From Asterionellopsis glacialis (Eukaryota > Bacillariophyta > Plagiogrammaphyceae > Rhaphoneidales > Asterionellopsidaceae): a stretch of 33,070 bases of DNA. Made by a program: the position numbers and the translations under genes. The stretch's first letter is position 1. Each line of letters starts with the position of its first letter. The notes below the pieces were generated by a model that was given only the letters and a program-made list of their open reading frames with translations, made no database searches and was not told the origin of the DNA. Where the stretch lies: the NCBI GenBank assembly GCA_014885115.2, contig WKLE02003501.1:1-33070 (forward strand). Reading direction: 5' to 3'. Shown here one piece after another: positions 27,874 to 33,070 of this stretch.

Positions 27874-30369
27874 ATGGTTTCTCAAGTTCATCCGCCTCTC
27901 GTAAACGAGACCATGGGCAACACTACGTCACCTTCCAACCACTCGTCGTCCATGCCATCGCCATCATTTACACTATCTCTTGGTGGTGTTGATTTTCGTC
28001 TTGTACCAACAGAGGACATCAACAGGGATCATAATGATTCACCCATGCTTTCACTTGTTGGAAACAACAATACTGATGGAAATGAAATGGTTATGAATTT
28101 GTCTTCCTTTACAGGTACCCTTCGTGTGTCTCTTTCCAAATACAACCGTAATGATGACTCTACAGTAGCCATGACTACGACATCTGCTGATGATAAGGTC
28201 ACTCCTGCTGCTGCAAATACCACCATGGTGGAAGAATCGCCTTCACCTGTCAAGTTCACAACATTGAAGAATGAACCTCATGATGTATCTCCTCGTCAAA
28301 AGACACTCCCATTTACCAAGGCATCAGAGTCCAACAAACATGAAATGAGAACAAACAAGGTAAGAGAAAGAAGCAATGACGACTAAAGAATCAAGTCAAA
28401 TAGTTTTGTTCGGTATCGAAACAGGAAAACGAATGTTTTGTACGTATATCTCACAGCCCCATTTTTTTCTCTGTTACTGAATGAAAAATTCACAAAACAA
28501 TGAACAACTCTATACAAAATCATTCAAGACTAATGATCCTACTCCTGATGTGGTTCCCCCGTCTACTGGACGTTCCACCAAACAAAAGAATCGAAAACAT
28601 ACCAAACGCACTGTACCTGAAATTGCTACGAATCCTATTCCTTCTCCACCTCGTCAAATGAAAAAGACGCGTCGTAGTAATACTGCTACTACTCCCACTA
28701 TGGCTGACGCAGAGTTGAACAAACCTCCGACACTTGGTCAAGCAACGCAATTGTCACAATCGGATGATACACAACAAAGTAGCAATATGAGTTCTCAGGA
28801 TAATGAAACTGTGACAAAACCTACCACTGCTACTGCTGATGCTGCTCTACCATCATCTACACTCGTACGAGAACTTGTTCGACAAGCTACTGAAGCATTT
28901 TCTGAAAGTGTAACAGGTGATTGTACTCATGATGACCATGATGATGACGACGACGACGATGATCATGATCATACACTCCGATTTGGTAGTACTCAACATG
29001 ACAACAATACCGACAACAATAACAACAATGATGACGATAATGCCATTATGGAGATTGATGACAATGGTAATACCATGACAAGTGCAGCTGACACAGCAAC
29101 ACTAGTAGCCGCAACAACAGTGACACCGAAGCGTCATGGTCAACCACCTCCCTCACCACGATGGGGTCATACCATGACACAATTAGATGGTGATCGTATA
29201 TTGGTCTATGGTGGTCAAAACATCAATTCGACGACTGGTAAAACGGAAACCTTATCTGATATTCATGTCTATGACAAGCACAAACGTATCTGGTACAAAC
29301 CTGTCAATTGTGAAGGCGTACCACGTCAATGGCATACATCCTCCTTTTTACCAGAACGTCAACTTTTGATCTCGTTTGGTGGTGAATCCTTCAATGCCAA
29401 AACTGGTAGAGCTCAAACAACAGATCAAGTGTAAGTTTCCTTGCTATACTTTATTTCCCGACAACAATGGATAGAAGTAACGTTTGATGTATGGGTATCC
29501 TTTCGTGATTATTAGTTCTCCTTCTCACAGTTATTTTGTTGACTTGTACGATATATTATCATAGGATGGTACTGGATACAGATATCATGCTTTGGTATCC
29601 TCCTACTGTATCAGGTACCGTGCCTAGTGGCAGGAGTGGTCATACAGCTACCCTCTTTCCCAATACAAATGAACTTGTTGTATTTGGTGGTGTGCGGGGT
29701 AGCAAGTGGCAAAATTCAGTGGCTGTACTTGATATAGCAAGTTGGAAATGGAGTGCTCCCAAGGCTGTGGGATCAGCACCAAGACCCCGATCGTATCATT
29801 CTGCTACAGCTTTGTTGGGTGGTGGGAATAATAGTAATAATCAGCAACCACAACGAAATCGACTTGTTATTTTTGGTGGTAATAATCGTGATTCGTCCTT
29901 TGATACGATTCATGTGCTAGAATCCGATGGTAAGAAGTGGTCATGGTCACACCCCAGTGCATCTGGTGATGCTCCCAAGCCACGATCTGGCCATTCTGCA
30001 ACACTGTTGGATGATAAAAAGACTATTTTGATTTATGGTGGATGGGATTTGAATGCCGACGTTGAAGAAGGTGCAAGTGATGATGAGATGATTTTTAGTG
30101 ATAGTTATCTTCTTGATACTGATACGTGGAAATGGACCAAGGGATCTAAACCTGTATTTGCTGGAGATGGTTCCTCTGTGGACCTGGCCGATAGTCTTGC
30201 AAAAGATGGTGGTCACAAACGAGTTGGACATAAGGCTGTCTTATCCAATGGGGAAAATGGTCCTGAAGTTATGGTGTTTGGAGGAAGAGTCTTGAATGAT
30301 AAATTTGCAAATGACTTTCAAACACTAAGTGTTCCAAGCAGTACACCGATTGGATTTACTGCAAGTTAG
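27874..30369 (+). CDS. Kelch-repeat protein with long disordered N-terminus, three exons, about 730 aa
   Basis: Exons are 27874-28359, 28529-29430 and 29565-30369. Introns are 169 nt (28360-28528, GTAAGA...TTCAAG, phase 0) and 134 nt (29431-29564, GTAAGT...CATAG, phase 2). The second join restores DQV-MVLDTDIMLWYPP, a clear kelch blade. Six kelch units are visible in the C-terminal 350 residues (RWGHTMTQL, RQWHTSSFL, GRSGHTATLF, RPRSYHSATAL, KPRSGHSATLL, RVGHKAVL), each followed by an FGG or YGG turn, giving a probable six-bladed propeller for protein binding. The N-terminal half is disordered: Ser/Thr/Asn-rich, a basic patch (KQKNRKHTKR) and a run of Asp/His/Asn. The first intron is less certain, because exon 2 could instead begin a separate transcript at the ATG at 28481. 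No enzymatic domain is present. Confidence 0.82.
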
Positions 30370-30635
30370 AGACTCATACATTATATATGTGAACCAAGCA
30401 TTTGAGAAACGAGGAGGCCTCGGAAAAGGCCATGTACTACAATATCATAGTTTTTACAAAATGTTTTATGTAAATATGCAATGATGGATTTTTATTTACA
30501 ATTTTCAATATCCCTATACTCTGTAGCAGCCTGTCTGCATATTGCCAACGAATTGTTCAGATTGTCTAGTAGTACTACTCCTATTAGAATTAAGCGTGCT
30601 TAAAGCCGAGAAGTACCTTACTACAATGCGTTTAT

Positions 30636-31460
30636 CTAACCCCCCTTCTCGATTCGATTGTTGTCTTCAGAAGTAGCACTAACTGAACTCTGCCTTGATG
30701 AGTCCAGCTCGTCTCCACTAAATGATTCAGAAAAAAGTGAATTTCCCTGCAAAAACTCTGCAAAACACATGTCCACTTCTTGTGATTTCACCTCTTCATA
30801 TGGATTAATTGGTTCCATGGTTTGCATATCTTCTGATGCAACTCCACCCTGCTGCTGATGTATCATATTGATCGTTCTCCTTGCAGACATGGAGTCACGC
30901 AAGGCATGTCCAACTTTGACTCGACAATCGGTTTCGCCAACTTGGTAATATTTTCCTGTCTTGGCATCTTTTTTACAGAATATTCCACCACGTTTCCGTA
31001 AAGTATCAATCACTTGTTTTACAATCGTAGTCTTCTCTTTTTTAGTTCCTGCTGTGTCGTATTTATGAACATGCATCGACACAACCTTGCGAAACCGTCG
31101 ATTACCAGGATGATGAAAGGAATCTTTGCCTCGCCCACACAAAACGTCGTCATCGATCAACTCAAAGTCGTCAGGTAGGTTTGTTCTCTTCTTTGATCGT
31201 TGATACCGATAAGCATCGTCTGCTCTGACATGCTGTTGCTCAGTAGATGAATCAGTCTTTTGGTTTGGACTTGATTTGTCGCAAGCGCGACTCGAATCGG
31301 ATTCAGAATTTTGAAATGAGGAATCTGTTTCCTGAATACCGGTACACATGCTGATCTCGGTTGGGAAATGACCACTTCTGTCGCACATTCTGTCAGACAT
31401 TTTTAGATTTGTAAGGACAAAATCCCCCAACCTTTGTCTCCAATCGTACATGTTGTACAT
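30636..31460 (-). CDS. DUF6824-domain protein, 274 aa
   Basis: Residues about 104-191 carry the DUF6824 pattern: DDVLCGRGKDSFHHPGNRRF, then a helix with VSMHVHKYDTAGTKKEKT, then IVKQVIDTLRKRGGIFCKK and GHALRDSM. I know this domain mainly from diatoms, where it occurs in many copies. Its compact basic shape suggests nucleic-acid or regulatory function, but none is established to my knowledge. The N-terminal 100 residues are polar and Ser-rich, and the C-terminal 70 are acidic with SQQSS-type runs, both probably disordered. The listed start is the first ATG (MYNMYDWRQR); Met21 at 31400 (MSDRMCDRSG) is an alternative. There is no signal peptide. It converges on the kelch gene with 266 nt between stops. 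Confidence 0.85.
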   Translation of the reverse strand: MYNMYDWRQRLGDFVLTNLKMSDRMCDRSGHFPTEISMCTGIQETDSSFQNSESDSSRACDKSSPNQKTDSSTEQQHVRADDAYRYQRSKKRTNLPDDFELIDDDVLCGRGKDSFHHPGNRRFRKVVSMHVHKYDTAGTKKEKTTIVKQVIDTLRKRGGIFCKKDAKTGKYYQVGETDCRVKVGHALRDSMSARRTINMIHQQQGGVASEDMQTMEPINPYEEVKSQEVDMCFAEFLQGNSLFSESFSGDELDSSRQSSVSATSEDNNRIEKGG

Positions 31461-31800
31461 CGGGTTTTTACGTGATTAAATATGTAAGATTATTCCTACA
31501 TCAAGTATTTCCAAACTTTACAGCCAATCAAAAAGCGCCAAAGAGATAGAAAAATTAATATGTAAATTCTCGAATTTGCGCTGGCCCTATTTTGAATCGT
31601 TCTTTTTTCAATAGTTCCTAAAATAATTGGTACGGAAAAATATGCACAGTATGGAGTACCATATAGTATGGACATTCATGATTTTTTTGATCTACCGGCT
31701 CGCCTTACCACAGCTTGGTCCTACAAATTACATAAAATATGCTGTACATCGGATGGAAACATACCCAGGTAGATTTATATTGAAGCATTCCGGGTAATTC

Positions 31801-31845
31801 TACCTGGTACAGTTGCACGAGTACCTGGTACCAGGTACCTGGTAC
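31801..31845. repeat. Cluster of TACCTGGTAC palindromic words
   Basis: TACCTGGTAC at 31801-31810 is followed by 31821-31845, a nested run in which GTACCTGGTACCAGGTAC is a perfect 18-nt palindrome overlapping a second one (GTACCAGGTACCTGGTAC). Related words occur singly at 1086, 6290, 10047 and 23942. Confidence 0.75.
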
Positions 31846-31892
31846 AGTATTGGTAGAAACAGATCATCATACATTCGTACGAAATTTTACTG

Positions 31893-32072
31893 TACTGGGC
31901 CTCTAATAATAGCCAATAATAAACTTGCAGATAGCGGCATGATGCTCGGAAGGTGATTTAAATCCTGGTTGGGACTCCATAAGAAAGTTTACTGAGCCTC
32001 TTAGAACTACCAATTTTCATCTTGCAGATAGCATGATGGGCGGAAGGTGATTTAAATCTTGGTTGGTACTCC
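31893..32072. repeat. Two-copy imperfect tandem repeat, 97-nt period
   Basis: Unit 1 (31893-31978) and unit 2 (31990-32072) both run TACTG-GCCTCT..., CTTGCAGATAG, CATGATG, GGAAGGTGATTTAAATC, TGGTTGG and ACTCC. The middle is nearly identical, with a 3-nt deletion in unit 2 (GCGGCATGATG versus GCATGATG) and scattered substitutions. Confidence 0.8.
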
Positions 32073-32597
32073 TGATGATGTTCCTCACTTTCGACAGAGA
32101 AGTCATCAACATCACAGATGATAATCTCGAGGTATCTTTATCCCTCATCTGTTATACTCACTCGTAAGCGTTTTTCCAGTTTTGTCGGTGGTTGTCGGAT
32201 AAATATATATAATAGGATAATTCAAGATTTCATTGCCAGAGCAGATATTAATAACCCCTGTAGATGCAAGGTTGATTGATGGCTTGGATGGATTTTTTGT
32301 AGGAGCCGGCTAATCTGACATCTGTGTTGCCAAGAAAAAATACGATACATATTTACGATAAAGTCTCATCTCATCCATTGGTGTGTTTTGTTGTATTTCA
32401 CAATAGTTCGGCACCTGATCGATGCAACCGAATTTGAAAAGGCATCTTAGCTTTCCTCTAGAGTACCAGTGCTAGCCTTCGTCGAAAGCCAAAACGAGTT
32501 TGAACGTTGAATTCATCAGACCACGGTACTCTATCGATTCATTTTAGCTTCAGATAATTGCTTCTTTCTGCTTCTAGGTTGAATTAAAGTGTCGAAT

Positions 32598-33070
32598 ATG
32601 GATGACTATTTCAAAAAAACTCAAGACTCTTTCGAAGTCCAAACTCAATTTAACGATGCAGCCGAAATTGACCTTGTCACTGTATCTCAGAAGTCGAACG
32701 GAAAAGAAAATGAAAACGGACCTAGCAATTACCCAAAAACTCAAGTCTCAAAGCTTGATTTGGTAGCAGTTTCTGAAGAGTCAGTTGGAAGCATAAATAG
32801 AATTGAGGGTGATGGGAACAATAACAAAGATGGCCTTCGGGAGGAAAATGATGTGGTGAGTCGGAGAGTATCATGGAGGAATGAGGTATCAGGGCAAAGT
32901 AATACATCAGGACAAAGTAATGCCTCTTTAAACACCCGCACAGAAAGCGACGCATCCGATGGGAAGAACTTAAAAGACACCCCAACCTGTACTTGCCCGT
33001 TGTCGTGGGAAGAAGCGCGAAAAAAAATCCGGGAAATTCTTGAACAATACATGAAGACACGACCACCTGA
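32598..33070 (+). CDS. 5' part of a Ser/Asn-rich gene of unknown function, truncated by window edge
   Basis: An ATG at 32598 opens a frame that stays open for 157 codons to the last base, so the gene continues beyond the window. An in-frame stop lies about 15-18 nt upstream, which fixes this ATG as the first possible start in the exon. The protein is hydrophilic. Two degenerate repeats share the pattern KTQ.S...DLV.VS..S (MDDYFKKTQDSFE... and PKTQVSKLDLVAVSEESVG). SGQSNTSGQSNAS is a short internal repeat. Near the edge CTCPLSWEEARKKIREILEQ looks like the start of a folded helical segment. There is no signal peptide. The minus-strand frames overlapping it are not protein-like. No family is recognised. 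Confidence 0.65.
   Translation, partial: MDDYFKKTQDSFEVQTQFNDAAEIDLVTVSQKSNGKENENGPSNYPKTQVSKLDLVAVSEESVGSINRIEGDGNNNKDGLREENDVVSRRVSWRNEVSGQSNTSGQSNASLNTRTESDASDGKNLKDTPTCTCPLSWEEARKKIREILEQYMKTRPP

Larger units (their letters stand above)
31461..32597. other. Divergent intergenic region with palindromes and a tandem repeat
   Basis: 1.14 kb between the DUF6824 start (-) and the right-edge gene start (+). It contains a cluster of TACCTGGTAC palindromic words (31801-31845) and two copies of a repeat of about 85 nt with 97-nt period (31893-32072), described separately. A splice-acceptor-like CTTCTTTCTGCTTCTAG ends near 32578, suggesting a 5' UTR intron in the right-edge gene. No further gene is seen. 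Confidence 0.5.

Noticed and set aside
32722..33066. Minus-strand frames of 103-114 codons at the right edge
   Set aside because: They lie antisense to the plus-strand frame from 32598, which has a proper start and more protein-like composition.

Overview
The window looks like nuclear DNA of a photosynthetic stramenopile, most probably a diatom. Four lines support this. Several proteins begin with a signal peptide ending in the Ala/Phe step of the diatom 'ASAFAP' plastid-import motif (VNAF-LPP, QSFAP, GNAF-TAT). There is a DUF6824 protein, a family I know mainly from diatoms. The plastid tocopherol enzyme homogentisate phytyltransferase is nuclear-encoded with such a presequence. Most introns are short GT-AG introns of about 87-170 nt. 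There are no operons, bacterial mobile elements, tRNA/rRNA genes or CRISPR arrays. The species is not identifiable by reading alone.

Layout, left to right: a small orphan gene (+, 606-992); a plastid-targeted SAP-domain protein (-, 1311-3302); a three-exon glutamine-dependent asparagine synthetase (-, 4036-6016); a two-exon homogentisate phytyltransferase (-, 7075-8350); an EF-hand protein (-, 8991-9443); a possible small spliced gene (+, 9695-9988); a coiled-coil protein (+, 10190-11767); an ABC-class RNA-associated ATPase with an RGG tract, split by an unusually long intron (-, 11953-14779); a plastid ClpS-like adaptor with an altered N-degron pocket (+, 15219-15752); a large Na+/H+ exchanger with a long cysteine-bearing N-terminal region (-, 16423-19715); an aspartyl/asparaginyl beta-hydroxylase-family protein (+, 20548-21486); a DUF1826 protein (-, 22073-23011); an mTERF-like plus ankyrin fusion (+, 24307-26292); a cysteine-rich protein with three CX9C motifs (-, 26526-27200); a three-exon kelch protein (+, 27874-30369); a DUF6824 protein (-, 30636-31460); and the 5' end of a serine/asparagine-rich gene running off the right edge (+, 32598-33070).

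The genes do not form one pathway, but an organelle theme recurs: plastid prenylquinone synthesis (HPT), plastid proteolysis (ClpS-like), a plastid SAP protein, and probable organelle nucleic-acid factors (mTERF-ankyrin, MRB1590-like ATPase). Gene pairs are often divergent (ATPase/ClpS, exchanger/hydroxylase, DUF1826/ankyrin, CX9C/kelch, DUF6824/right-edge gene), so several 0.4-1.3 kb gaps probably hold two promoters each. Two of these gaps (23.1-24.3 kb and 31.5-32.5 kb) carry imperfect tandem repeats and palindromic TACCTGGTAC-type words that no gene explains. The points most worth a second look are the ClpS pocket substitutions, the mTERF-ankyrin fusion, the RGG-tailed MRB1590-like ATPase and the repeat islands.
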